Shown: one piece after another, positions 9,032 to 16,561 of the stretch
Numbering within the stretch: the first letter of the stretch is position 1
Layout: the number at the start of each line of letters is the position of its first letter
Source of the DNA: Christensenella sp. UBA4263
GTDB taxonomy: Bacteria > Bacillota > Clostridia > Christensenellales > Aristaeellaceae
Length of the DNA stretch: 60,495 nt
Direction: 5' to 3'
NCBI GenBank assembly: GCA_002395225.1
Contig: DGWH01000073.1
Span: 1-60,495 of the forward strand
Made by a program: the position numbers and the translations under genes
The notes under the pieces: model-generated
The model's database searches: none
Told to the model about the DNA's origin: nothing
Seen by the model: only the letters and a program-made list of their open reading frames with translations

Positions 9032-9943
9032 CTAATGCTGTATATCGAGCATATCCAGCAGGCGTATAAACGCATCCTGACCATCCAGGCAGGTGTCTGT
9101 AAGCCATCCCTTCTCGTTTTTCCACTCTGACAGGCCACGATAATAAAAATGCTTTTTGCTGTCTTCGATAATAAATGGAATGATGTTATGGTGCAGACAT
9201 TCCTTCAAAGCAATCAAACGTCCCACTCTTCCATTTCCATCCTGAAATGGATGAATATGCTCAAATTCCGCATGAAATGTGACTATGTCATTAAACGTGA
9301 TTTCAGTTTTTGCGTTATACGCTGCCAGGAGGGCATTCATTTTTGCCGGTACCTCCCTGGGCGTTGCCGTCTCCCGGCCGCCAACGACATTTGCCCTGCG
9401 CTTATATTCACCAACTGCAAACCAGTTCAGCGTCGAATCCTTCGTATCATGCTTCAGGATAAAGTGCAGATGTTTAATGATTTTTTCACTCAGTTCTTCC
9501 TCCGCAGCATCAATCACATAATCGATTGCGCGGAAGTGGTGAACCGTCTCCAGAATATCATCTACCGGTATTCCATCACCCGCATCAATCGTATTGGTCT
9601 CAAAGATAAGACGCGTCTGGTCCTCCGTGAGCCTGCTCCCTTCAATGTGATTGGAATTATATGTCATGCGTACCTGAAGCTCATGATAGAGGCCGCCTGA
9701 GATTTTTGCTTCCTTCTCATCCCTCAGCAGTTGTAAAATGGCGTTGTCTGTTTTTTCTTTCCAGAGAATATCAGACTCGCAATGCAGATATTCAGCAATC
9801 CGCCGCAGCGTGTTCTCAGACAATTTCTCTCCCTTGGCAATTTTCGCTATTGTTCGGGAAGAAATACCAATTGCCTGTGTCAGATCTGTCTTTTTAATTC
9901 CTTTATTCCGAAGCTGTTCATATAATCCTTCATATGAAACCAT
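9032..9943 (-). CDS. Fic-domain protein with N-terminal XRE helix-turn-helix
   Basis: 303 residues from the chosen ATG (MVSYEGLYEQLRNKG); a longer frame to 10045 runs through the operator-like palindrome and is less likely. Residues 1-60 form a Cro/C1-type HTH (LTQAIGISSRTIAKIAKG). The Fic core HPFQDGNGRVGR is complete near residues 230-241, so AMP transfer, or transfer of another nucleotide, to a target protein hydroxyl is expected. An inhibitory-helix motif SNHIEG ((S/T)xxxEG) lies near residue 98, placing it among self-inhibited class II Fic proteins. The HTH suggests autoregulation, and a 14-bp inverted repeat lies about 100 bases upstream. Similar XRE-Fic proteins are common as stand-alone, toxin-like genes. 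Confidence 0.92.
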   Translation of the reverse strand: MVSYEGLYEQLRNKGIKKTDLTQAIGISSRTIAKIAKGEKLSENTLRRIAEYLHCESDILWKEKTDNAILQLLRDEKEAKISGGLYHELQVRMTYNSNHIEGSRLTEDQTRLIFETNTIDAGDGIPVDDILETVHHFRAIDYVIDAAEEELSEKIIKHLHFILKHDTKDSTLNWFAVGEYKRRANVVGGRETATPREVPAKMNALLAAYNAKTEITFNDIVTFHAEFEHIHPFQDGNGRVGRLIALKECLHHNIIPFIIEDSKKHFYYRGLSEWKNEKGWLTDTCLDGQDAFIRLLDMLDIQH

Positions 9944-10043
9944 CTTTTCTGCCTCTTTTCCGAATTTCAATGTTGGTCTTTCATCCGAACTGCAGTGCAA
10001 GGGACCGAATTTACCAGTCAGTCCTTGTGCAGGGCAATTGTCC

Positions 10044-10091
10044 AAAACCTTTACTTATCATACGGAATTTCATTTATTAAGTAAAGGTTTT
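10044..10091. promoter_or_regulatory. 14-bp inverted repeat upstream of fic
   Basis: AAAACCTTTACTTA and TAAGTAAAGGTTTT form perfect arms separated by about 20 bases. A third, partial copy (AAAGTAAAGCTTT) lies just beyond at about 10107. The site is in the promoter region of a protein that carries its own HTH, so an autoregulatory operator is the natural reading. A Rho-independent terminator is less likely because the stem is AT-rich and the loop long. Confidence 0.5.
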
Positions 10092-10328
10092 CGGGGGTCA
10101 TTCCCAGAAAAAGTAAAGCTTTCCCCATTCTCATTTTTCCATGGTGTATCCCGCACATTCAGCTTAACAGCCGAGGTCTGGAGTCATCCATTAGAAATTA
10201 TACGATTGGTTTCCATCATCCTTTTCTGCTTTTCTATGCAGGTACCGAGTCGATATACAGCCCCTTCGTATCTATCGTTCCTTTTGTAATGATCCTGAAA
10301 ACGCACCAGACCTTTTTCTCATGGGAAA

Positions 10329-10601
10329 TCACTTCAGTCCATACATCGTTCTTTCCTCATCCGTAAGGGAATAGCCATCTGTCGTCTTCTCCGCCTTTCT
10401 CCGAAGCTCCTCTACCGTATAATGCGGGAAATACCCGATTCTCTCCTGATTCTTCTCATCTGTCGTATAGCTGATCAGACGGTCCCGGACCGCATCATAG
10501 GCCAGTGCATGAAGGACATATGTTTCCTCTTTCCAGGTGGCCAGATCAATCTTGAAACAGCCAGCGTATAAACGAGATTGACGATGCACCATGCAACACA
10601 A
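10329..10601 (-). CDS. Hypothetical short protein or gene remnant
   Basis: 90 codons with no family I recognise. The first ~12 residues look non-coding; the part from about KIDLATWKEETYVLH onward has a normal composition and ends with YSLTDEERTMYGLK, which reads like the C-terminus of a larger protein. There is no convincing ribosome binding site at the ATG. It could be the surviving 3' end of a lost gene. The rest of the 10046-10745 stretch shows nothing except the inverted repeat near fic. Confidence 0.3.
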   Translation of the reverse strand: MCCMVHRQSRLYAGCFKIDLATWKEETYVLHALAYDAVRDRLISYTTDEKNQERIGYFPHYTVEELRRKAEKTTDGYSLTDEERTMYGLK

Positions 10602-10745
10602 TCCGTGATTTTCTCATCAGAAAACTACATCATGATCTCTGCTTCAAGCTTGTCCTTGCAAAGCCATTTCCTTTCATTTACAATGATTTCGTCGCTGCAG
10701 GTGCATTTAATCCCCTGCATACATCACAACAAGGAGGAGTTTTAT

Positions 10746-11387
10746 ATGACAGAACAAGAAAGAATGAAAGCCGGATACATGTGGCTTGACGATGATGAAA
10801 ACATGGCTCTACAAGCCCGTGCCCGTGCATTGGTAGAACAGTACAATTCCCTGCCTGCAGCTGCCAACAAGGAACGTATGGAGCTGGTTCATAAAATATT
10901 CGGATCGTGTGGAAAGAATGTCTGGATCGTCCCTCCCATGAAGTGCACGACTGGCATTTATACCTCCATCGGAGAGGGCTGCTATTTCAATCAGGGGCTG
11001 ACGATCATCGACGACTGGAAAGTAGAAATCGGGGATCATTCCCTGTTCGGTCCCAATGTGACGCTCTGCACCACCGGCCATGCCATTTCGCCCCAACACC
11101 GGGGAGAAGGCATGTATTCCTTCCCGATTAAAATCGGAAGCGGCTGCTGGATCGGCGCCAATGTCGTCGTTCTTCCCGGCGTGACCATTGGCGATAATTC
11201 GGTCATCGGTGCGGGCAGCATCGTGACAAAGGATATTCCTGCCAATGTGGTGGCTTTCGGCTCCCCCTGCAAAGTCTATCGCGAAATCGGCGAGGAGGAT
11301 GATGTCTGCTACTTTAAGGGACACCGCTTCGATGAGCAGCCACCCCGTGATACCCCTGCGCCTACTCTGGACTTTATGGAGTCCTGA
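10746..11387 (+). CDS. Maltose/galactoside-type O-acetyltransferase (hexapeptide repeat)
   Basis: 213 residues starting MTEQERMKAGYMWLDDD, with AAGGAGG 8 bases upstream; the longer open frame to 10578 has no such site. The N-terminal maltose-acetyltransferase cap (residues 5-55) is followed by a left-handed beta-helix of hexapeptide repeats (IGEGCYFNQGLTIID, VEIGDHSLFGPNVTL, IGSGCWIGANVVVLPGVTIG, DNSVIGAGSIVTKDIP). Catalytic His112 sits in TTGHAISP. Members transfer acetyl from acetyl-CoA to the 6-hydroxyl of maltose, glucose or galactosides; lacA and maa products cannot be separated by sequence alone. No sugar operon is present around it. Confidence 0.93.
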   Translation: MTEQERMKAGYMWLDDDENMALQARARALVEQYNSLPAAANKERMELVHKIFGSCGKNVWIVPPMKCTTGIYTSIGEGCYFNQGLTIIDDWKVEIGDHSLFGPNVTLCTTGHAISPQHRGEGMYSFPIKIGSGCWIGANVVVLPGVTIGDNSVIGAGSIVTKDIPANVVAFGSPCKVYREIGEEDDVCYFKGHRFDEQPPRDTPAPTLDFMES

Positions 11388-11747
11388 CCCGGCCATCCCC
11401 AGCGATGACTTATTGAGATGCACATATTGAAATGCCACTTGCTTTCATCCATCTGAGTCGATAAAACCAGATTGGTTGAAACAAGTGGCTGTATCTCGTC
11501 CGGCAGATTTTATCCAACAAACCCTGCTGCGCTCATTTTTTTACCCTTTGTCGCAATCAGATTGTTTCACCCAGTCATGCATTCCTTCATGTCAGCATCG
11601 ATGAACTGCTACTTCCTCTTTCGATTGTTGCTGTAAAAAACGTCATTTCTCTCCTGTCGGCCAGTGGCCTGACCCGATAAACGCCAGCTGCAAAGAATCT
11701 GTTCCACATTCGGCACACAGAACAAAACATACGAACAGCCGTTTAAA
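11388..11747. other. Intergenic, nothing recognised
   Basis: Convergent space between the acetyltransferase and the DUF3791/DUF3990 cluster. I see no gene, clear terminator or repeat-family member. Two loosely similar stretches (CAGATTGGTTGAAAC near 11470 and CAGATTGTTTCACC near 11558) are too short to interpret. Confidence 0.4.
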
Positions 11748-11996
11748 CTACGAAGTTTCCTTCGTGCTCCCATTGATCTCTTCCAAATAGTATTCCACAA
11801 TCACAGAAGGTCCATCCCACCATAGCTTTGTCTCCCGATCATAGAGAACGGCACACGTTCTGGATTGCAGAAACTGTGGCAAGACTTCTTCAACGGGTTT
11901 ATGGAGGATAGCCGACAGATCGTCCACTGCCATCTGAATATTCATGTCGATGGCAGCATTTTCTTTTTGTAATAAAATCGGAGAGTCTACAGCCAT
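11748..11996 (-). CDS. Small protein closing DUF3791/DUF3990 cluster
   Basis: 82 residues, overlapping the end of the DUF3990 gene by 10 bases, so it is translationally coupled to it. The centre (MAVDDLSAILHKPVEEVLPQ) forms predicted helices, followed by AVLYDRETKLWWDGPSVIVE. Small third genes of this size are often found with DUF3791/DUF3990 pairs. A role as antitoxin or partner is inferred from coupling only. Confidence 0.7.
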   Translation of the reverse strand: MAVDSPILLQKENAAIDMNIQMAVDDLSAILHKPVEEVLPQFLQSRTCAVLYDRETKLWWDGPSVIVEYYLEEINGSTKETS

Positions 11997-12553
11997 ACTC
12001 GTTCACTCCCTTCATATTTCAAGGCTGCCAATGCTTTAACTGTCCTGAAACAGAACTGGTCCTTCAGCCTTTCAGGTAGGAGCAGTCCAATACAGATCCT
12101 GTCAGCCCTTTCAGATCCTACCTCGCCATAGAGGCCGTCCAAGTAAGTTATAATCGTCGCATTTGTATTGTCGTTTGCTATCTTTCCAGAAATAATGTCG
12201 TAGTATCTCAGTTTCTGTACCAAATCAAGGAAGTAGCTATTCCGTCGGTGGGCAATTACACAATGTAGCCAGTCAGCCTCCGCATCTGGAAAATCCTTTA
12301 TGCTCAGATCAGTATTCTCCTCAAATACATACGTGCTGACAAACCCAAATTGCTGAGGCTTAATCAGTTTTCTGCTGACCGCCTTTCGCGTGCTGATCTT
12401 CGAAAAACTCTGTGCCTGTTCTTTGGATGAAGTCAGATAAAATCCCTGTCCAAAGTCTTTGAACCGGGCACATTTTGATAGATCTGGTTTTACAACCTCA
12501 CAGTAACTTCCGTGATACAGACGCATACCGTTTTTCAGTTCAGGCATAGACAT
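11987..12553 (-). CDS. DUF3990 protein (ADP-ribosyltransferase-like toxin candidate)
   Basis: 188 residues from MSMPELKNGMRLYHGS. The family shows an LYHGSYCEVVKPDLSKC opening, a KDFGQGFYLTSSKEQAQSF core and a conserved middle (DWLHCVIAHRRNS). The H-G and G-x-G-F-Y-x-T patterns resemble the NAD-binding core of ADP-ribosyltransferases (H-Y-E type), so modification of a macromolecule using NAD+ is plausible but inferred. The start overlaps the end of the DUF3791 gene by 14 bases. DUF3791 and DUF3990 regularly occur as a pair in gut Firmicutes, in toxin-antitoxin-like fashion. Confidence 0.8.
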   Translation of the reverse strand: MSMPELKNGMRLYHGSYCEVVKPDLSKCARFKDFGQGFYLTSSKEQAQSFSKISTRKAVSRKLIKPQQFGFVSTYVFEENTDLSIKDFPDAEADWLHCVIAHRRNSYFLDLVQKLRYYDIISGKIANDNTNATIITYLDGLYGEVGSERADRICIGLLLPERLKDQFCFRTVKALAALKYEGSERVWL

Positions 12554-12761
12554 ACCCCCTGACTTTAAGATAAGGAACAATATCCTCCCAGATAGCGTCA
12601 TCGCCTTCCACATGAAAGATGTCAAAGCAGTCCCGGATAAATTCAAACACCTGATACTGATCGAAAAGTCTTGCCACCTCCGCTACAGTGAGATTCAGTT
12701 TTTCAGTCGCCATCCTGACAATTCTCACCTGCATATAGGTGATCTGGCTGCGCTCATTCAT
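12540..12761 (-). CDS. DUF3791 protein, partner of DUF3990
   Basis: 73 residues, mostly helical (MATEKLNLTVAEVARLFDQY, then FEFIRDCFDIFHVEGDDAIW), matching the short DUF3791 family that precedes DUF3990 proteins. GGAGG lies 8 bases before the ATG. Both ends overlap neighbours: the 36-codon frame upstream and the DUF3990 gene downstream. The family is a candidate antitoxin or targeting subunit; no activity is known to me. Confidence 0.8.
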   Translation of the reverse strand: MNERSQITYMQVRIVRMATEKLNLTVAEVARLFDQYQVFEFIRDCFDIFHVEGDDAIWEDIVPYLKVRGYVYA

Positions 12762-12864
12762 AATACTCCTCCATCATTTCGGAATGCATTCCAAATAGCC
12801 CTGATATTCGTTGATCAAGTTCTGACCAAGTTTCATGAACCGTATGCTCAGGTACGTCTGCCAT
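12754..12864 (-). CDS. 36-codon peptide coupled to DUF3791
   Basis: Minus-strand frame reading MADVPEHTVHETWSELDQRI and ending HSEMMEEYYE. It starts two bases after the stop codon of the acidic 117-residue protein and its stop overlaps the DUF3791 start (ATGAATGA). Such end-to-end packing on both sides is the main evidence that it is translated. It has no strong ribosome binding site of its own, so reinitiation after the upstream gene is likely. No family recognised. Confidence 0.55.
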   Translation of the reverse strand: MADVPEHTVHETWSELDQRISGLFGMHSEMMEEYYE

Positions 12865-12866
12865 TC

Positions 12867-13220
12867 TCAATCCAGCAGTTCTAAATCTTCTTGATAATTG
12901 ATCCCAATATCTAAAGAATCAAGATAGTATTCCAGCAAGTCATGATCATCATATTCGTCACTCTCATCAATCTCGTCTCTCAGGTCATCTATGATGTCCG
13001 AATCTATCAGATTGCTAATCTCGTTCTCAATAACAAGATTGTACACGTTTTCAAAGATGTCCTTTATTTCCGGATCTTCATTCACTCTCCACCGTGCTTC
13101 TGAATGCGCTGAATGCTCCAACCGTGCCGCTTCTTCATCTGAAAGAGAGACCGTCACAATTCCATCTGCACTATCGCCCTTTCCGAATGACACGTAATAC
13201 GGAAAATCATATGATTTCAT
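12867..13220 (-). CDS. Acidic hypothetical protein heading DUF3791 cluster
   Basis: 117 residues with AGGAG at good distance from the ATG. The N-terminal half begins MKSYDFPYYVSFGKGDSADG and has a beta-strand look; the C-terminal half is extremely acidic (IDSDIIDDLRDEIDESDEYD). It is followed at once by the 36-codon peptide and the DUF3791/DUF3990 genes, so it is the first or second gene of that operon. An acidic tail could mimic nucleic acid or neutralise a basic partner; that is a guess. No family recognised. Confidence 0.7.
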   Translation of the reverse strand: MKSYDFPYYVSFGKGDSADGIVTVSLSDEEAARLEHSAHSEARWRVNEDPEIKDIFENVYNLVIENEISNLIDSDIIDDLRDEIDESDEYDDHDLLEYYLDSLDIGINYQEDLELLD

Positions 13221-13291
13221 TGTGTATCTCCTGTTTATTTCAAGGCATTGTCTCCATAAGTATGCTTATTCAGTTCACTCTGGAAAGAGCC

Positions 13292-15715
13292 CTATATTTT
13301 CTCAAGCAGTGGTGATGGATTCTTTTCGTATGTGATCCACACAATTTGCTTGGCACGGGTCATTGCAACAGAGAGCAAATTAGCTTCTTGTTTTATCAGT
13401 TCCTGCCGTTCTTCTTCCGTTTCTGCACGGTTCAGCATTTCCTTAGGCGGAATGTTAACAGAAGATGCGCCGATGATGTACACGCAGCTGAATTCCATCC
13501 CCTTCACACGATGCATCGTGGCAATACGGACACCAGGAATACTAGGATCATCAGCTTGTTTGTTTTTCAGTATAAGCGTTTGAATACCTCTCTGATTTAA
13601 TCCGTTACTACAGCCATAACACCATCTATTCAGTCGGTTCATGACACAGATCTCGTTAGCCGGTATACCTGACTCAATACGTTTTTTGATATCTTCCGCA
13701 ACAGCAGTCATCTCTTTATCCACATTGTCGAATCCACGAACAATCGGCTTTTCCCCATGGAAGATGCAGACACTTCTTTCCTGCTCCAAAGCTTTGCCGT
13801 CCAGATCATCATACTGATAGCCTTGCTGAACACGCATAGCAGCATCATATATTTCGGATGTTGTACGGTAGTTCAGTTTCAGCATGGTAGACCGATTATT
13901 CACCATAATGCCGCATTGCGACAAAGAAGTCTGGCCCTGATAGATTCGCTGGCGTGAATCACCAGAGAAATACAGATCGTCCTGATGCTGGGGTCCGGCA
14001 ATCGCTCTCAGCATTCGATAGGCAGGCGCGCGCAGATCCTGACATTCATCCACCAGGATAGAACGATAATTCAGGAATGCGGTAAACAGAGGATCTTCGG
14101 CACATAACCGGACAATTTGGTTCTCTGCATAGTCACTGTCAGCACATTGACGTTTGGTACAAAGCAGTTTGTATTGTTCAAACACTACCCAGACTGCCTC
14201 ACGATTCCGTCTGTCCAGCCGCTTGCCACGACTGCCGCGCTGGGCAGTCAGATATTGTTCAAGCGTGTCAATCTGTTGTGCCTGGATCACGTCCTGCCAT
14301 TCAGTCTGAAAGAAATCTACCGGAAACTTTTGCTCCCGTCCGGATGCGATAATAGCCTCCGTCCACAGCTTATCCAATTCCCCCTCAGCACCATGCTTTA
14401 TTGTCCAATTATACTTAATGGTAATATTCCGTTTAGACGCCAATTTCCTGGCTATCGCATCCACCGTCGTGACTTCAATCTTCTTCAGCTCATCTTGGGA
14501 GCAGATCGAAGCAAGACGCTTGGCGATATCATCAGCTAGCGTTGATGAGTAAGTGGTAACGAGTACCTTTTCATCTGGTGTACACTGCTTCGCCAGATAC
14601 TTCGCCCGGTGGACGATCACAACCGTCTTTCCAGTCCCCGCACCGCCGGTAATGCGGGCCGGGCCTGCATAATGGCGTTCAACAAGCCTGCGCTGCGTAG
14701 GATGCAGAAACACACGCCATTTTTCCATAGGCGCTTCCATAAAGGCCTTTAAGGCAGCTTCATCTTCCATCACGGCAAATTGGGATTTGGTGATTGGATT
14801 TTCAAGTGCAGCTGTAAAGTCATTCGGTTCAACCGGCTTGCTGTCAGAAAACGTTGTCTTTTGAATAGCGTCAATCGTCTCTCCGCTGCGAAGGGCATAC
14901 AATGACTGCATTGCTTCTTCGGGCAACTTTCCAGAAAGACCCGACAATTCAGGTTCTGTGCGCACAGTCCTGACGAGATTCAGATATTCCAGAGGAATAC
15001 CGACCGAAATCAGTTCTTCATCACTGAAAGCATCAAACATCGGCACCTTATCAGGACGTGCTGCAATTACAGGAACGTTAATCGGCTCATTGAACGCATC
15101 GTACAGTTCCATTGCGTCATCTACTGACATGCCGCCCACTATTTCCTCCAGCACAGCATAAGTTGCCTCGCTGAGAAGATGTCTGTATCCAACCAGCTGT
15201 CCCGCAAGAAAGATCTTTGTACGAAGCTGTTCCCAGTATGCATTCGGGATGTTCAGCTTTTTTAACTGCTCTTCCGTCAGCTTGCTCAAGCGCGGGGACG
15301 GCTTCGTTTTCCCAGGGTCATGAAAGATCTTCGTTGTGACAACCGCAGCGGTTTGGACAGCACCTGTGAAGGGGTTCACCCCGCAGCTATGCGTAGATGC
15401 CCATTGGTACGCCTCATCATGCGTACCAACATACAGAAATAACACCACGCCATACCCTTCCGGACGCTTATAAACGATGCGATAGTTTTGGTCCAGACGG
15501 CAGGAGTACATGTCACTATCCGCACCCTGAATCTTTTCCTGATGCAGTCCCATGCCAAACGGGCTGCTGAAGAACTGTGATTGCGCTTTCGCAACCTTCG
15601 CCCTGATTTCCTTGGGCAGCTGTTTGCATGCATCAGCGAAGGTAGCACCAAGTACAATCTTCATTTCATGATCACCGGGAATTTCTCCTGGTGCAGACTT
15701 TACGTTCTTTGCCAT
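13292..15715 (-). CDS. UvrD/Rep-like SF1A helicase with RelE-fold N-terminus (copy 1)
   Basis: 807 residues. Residues ~18-115 read as a RelE/ParE-fold domain (FADACKQLPKEIRAKVAKA, then MYSCRLDQNYRIVYK and LYVGTHDEAYQW). The helicase follows with Walker A GGAGTGKTVV near residue 358, Walker B LVDECQD, motif III GDSRQRIYQG, motif IV LNYRTTSEI, motif V MHRVKGMEFSCVYI and motif VI VAMTRAKQIV. This fits a 3'-5' DNA translocase of the UvrD/PcrA type. The RelE-like domain may be a regulatory or nucleic-acid-binding remnant; no catalytic claim is made. A PC4/YdbC-like gene lies immediately upstream. A second helicase of the same build, with the same partner, is at 41585-43678. Confidence 0.9.
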   Translation of the reverse strand: MAKNVKSAPGEIPGDHEMKIVLGATFADACKQLPKEIRAKVAKAQSQFFSSPFGMGLHQEKIQGADSDMYSCRLDQNYRIVYKRPEGYGVVLFLYVGTHDEAYQWASTHSCGVNPFTGAVQTAAVVTTKIFHDPGKTKPSPRLSKLTEEQLKKLNIPNAYWEQLRTKIFLAGQLVGYRHLLSEATYAVLEEIVGGMSVDDAMELYDAFNEPINVPVIAARPDKVPMFDAFSDEELISVGIPLEYLNLVRTVRTEPELSGLSGKLPEEAMQSLYALRSGETIDAIQKTTFSDSKPVEPNDFTAALENPITKSQFAVMEDEAALKAFMEAPMEKWRVFLHPTQRRLVERHYAGPARITGGAGTGKTVVIVHRAKYLAKQCTPDEKVLVTTYSSTLADDIAKRLASICSQDELKKIEVTTVDAIARKLASKRNITIKYNWTIKHGAEGELDKLWTEAIIASGREQKFPVDFFQTEWQDVIQAQQIDTLEQYLTAQRGSRGKRLDRRNREAVWVVFEQYKLLCTKRQCADSDYAENQIVRLCAEDPLFTAFLNYRSILVDECQDLRAPAYRMLRAIAGPQHQDDLYFSGDSRQRIYQGQTSLSQCGIMVNNRSTMLKLNYRTTSEIYDAAMRVQQGYQYDDLDGKALEQERSVCIFHGEKPIVRGFDNVDKEMTAVAEDIKKRIESGIPANEICVMNRLNRWCYGCSNGLNQRGIQTLILKNKQADDPSIPGVRIATMHRVKGMEFSCVYIIGASSVNIPPKEMLNRAETEEERQELIKQEANLLSVAMTRAKQIVWITYEKNPSPLLEKI

Positions 15716-15752
15716 TCAGTATCACTCCATTTCATCGGGGTATCTTGACGGA

Positions 15753-15971
15753 TTACAAGCTGCTCTGCAGCAACTTCAGCAGTTCCTGTGCTTCCTCTTT
15801 GGAAAGGCTGATACCCTTACCCATCTTTTCATGATCCGGAGCCCATTGACGTATGTCGAACTTGGGTTCTCCATCATTCCAGGAAATCAGATTCAATTCC
15901 TTCGTCCATCCACCCTTTGCAGTGGAGATGACGCCAATTTTATTTTTGATATCATACTTGATGTCAGCCAT
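15753..15971 (-). CDS. PC4/YdbC-family ssDNA-binding protein (copy 1)
   Basis: 72 residues: KYDIKNKIGVISTAKGGWTK, then NDGEPKFDIRQWAPDHEKMG and KGISLSKEEAQELLKLL. This is the bacterial YdbC branch of the PC4/p15 fold, whose Lactococcus member binds single-stranded DNA as a dimer. AGGAGG lies 7 bases upstream of the ATG. It is transcribed ahead of the RelE-UvrD helicase, 37 bases apart, so it could load the helicase on, or protect, single strands. Copy 2 (41277-41501) is very similar, differing mainly in the first half. Confidence 0.88.
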   Translation of the reverse strand: MADIKYDIKNKIGVISTAKGGWTKELNLISWNDGEPKFDIRQWAPDHEKMGKGISLSKEEAQELLKLLQSSL

Positions 15972-16561
15972 TGTTTTCCTCCTGGCTTACGGTAAACATA
16001 GAATCTTCTCTCTATTCAAGTTTATCTTAATGGCATCGCAATACCACGGAATGAAAAATTCGTATATATTTCTTCCGAATTATATCGAAATCATATATTC
16101 TGCGCAACATATTTATTCGTATTATCAAAAAACATACTTGCAGAATATGAACGAAAAATCAGGAATGTCCTTATCCAGTTTGAAATATAATGAAGCATTC
16201 CTTCACCACAGAATCTTCTATTTATTGCTCATTGTCTTTCAATTTCTAATGCTATATGCGCAAGCCAACTTCATCTGAAACTGTATTAGTCAAAAGAATC
16301 CCAGCTCTCCTGGTTATTCTCTGAGTACCATACAAGATATAAGACAACTACAGCACATAACTACTATCCATTTTATACTCTGACCTCCGACAACTTTTTG
16401 TCCTTCCAATCTATTTACAGTCGTGATATGATCACATCACACCTATTTAACGGCATCGGTTTTTTGTCTCCTCGGAACATTCTCTTGTGGCTTTGTGTCC
16501 TATGTTCCATCTCCCCCGACATTCCTATTTCAAATAAACGATGAGTAATCAGGAGGAAAAC
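15972..16561. other. Divergent intergenic region, AT-rich
   Basis: Nearly 600 bases between two divergent operons, clearly more AT-rich than the flanks. No gene is supported; an antisense-overlapping 141-codon frame is rejected. The start codon of the next gene is set by AGGAGGAAAAC before the ATG at 16562. I cannot assign promoters with confidence. The AT-richness next to defence-type genes would fit an acquired segment. Confidence 0.4.
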
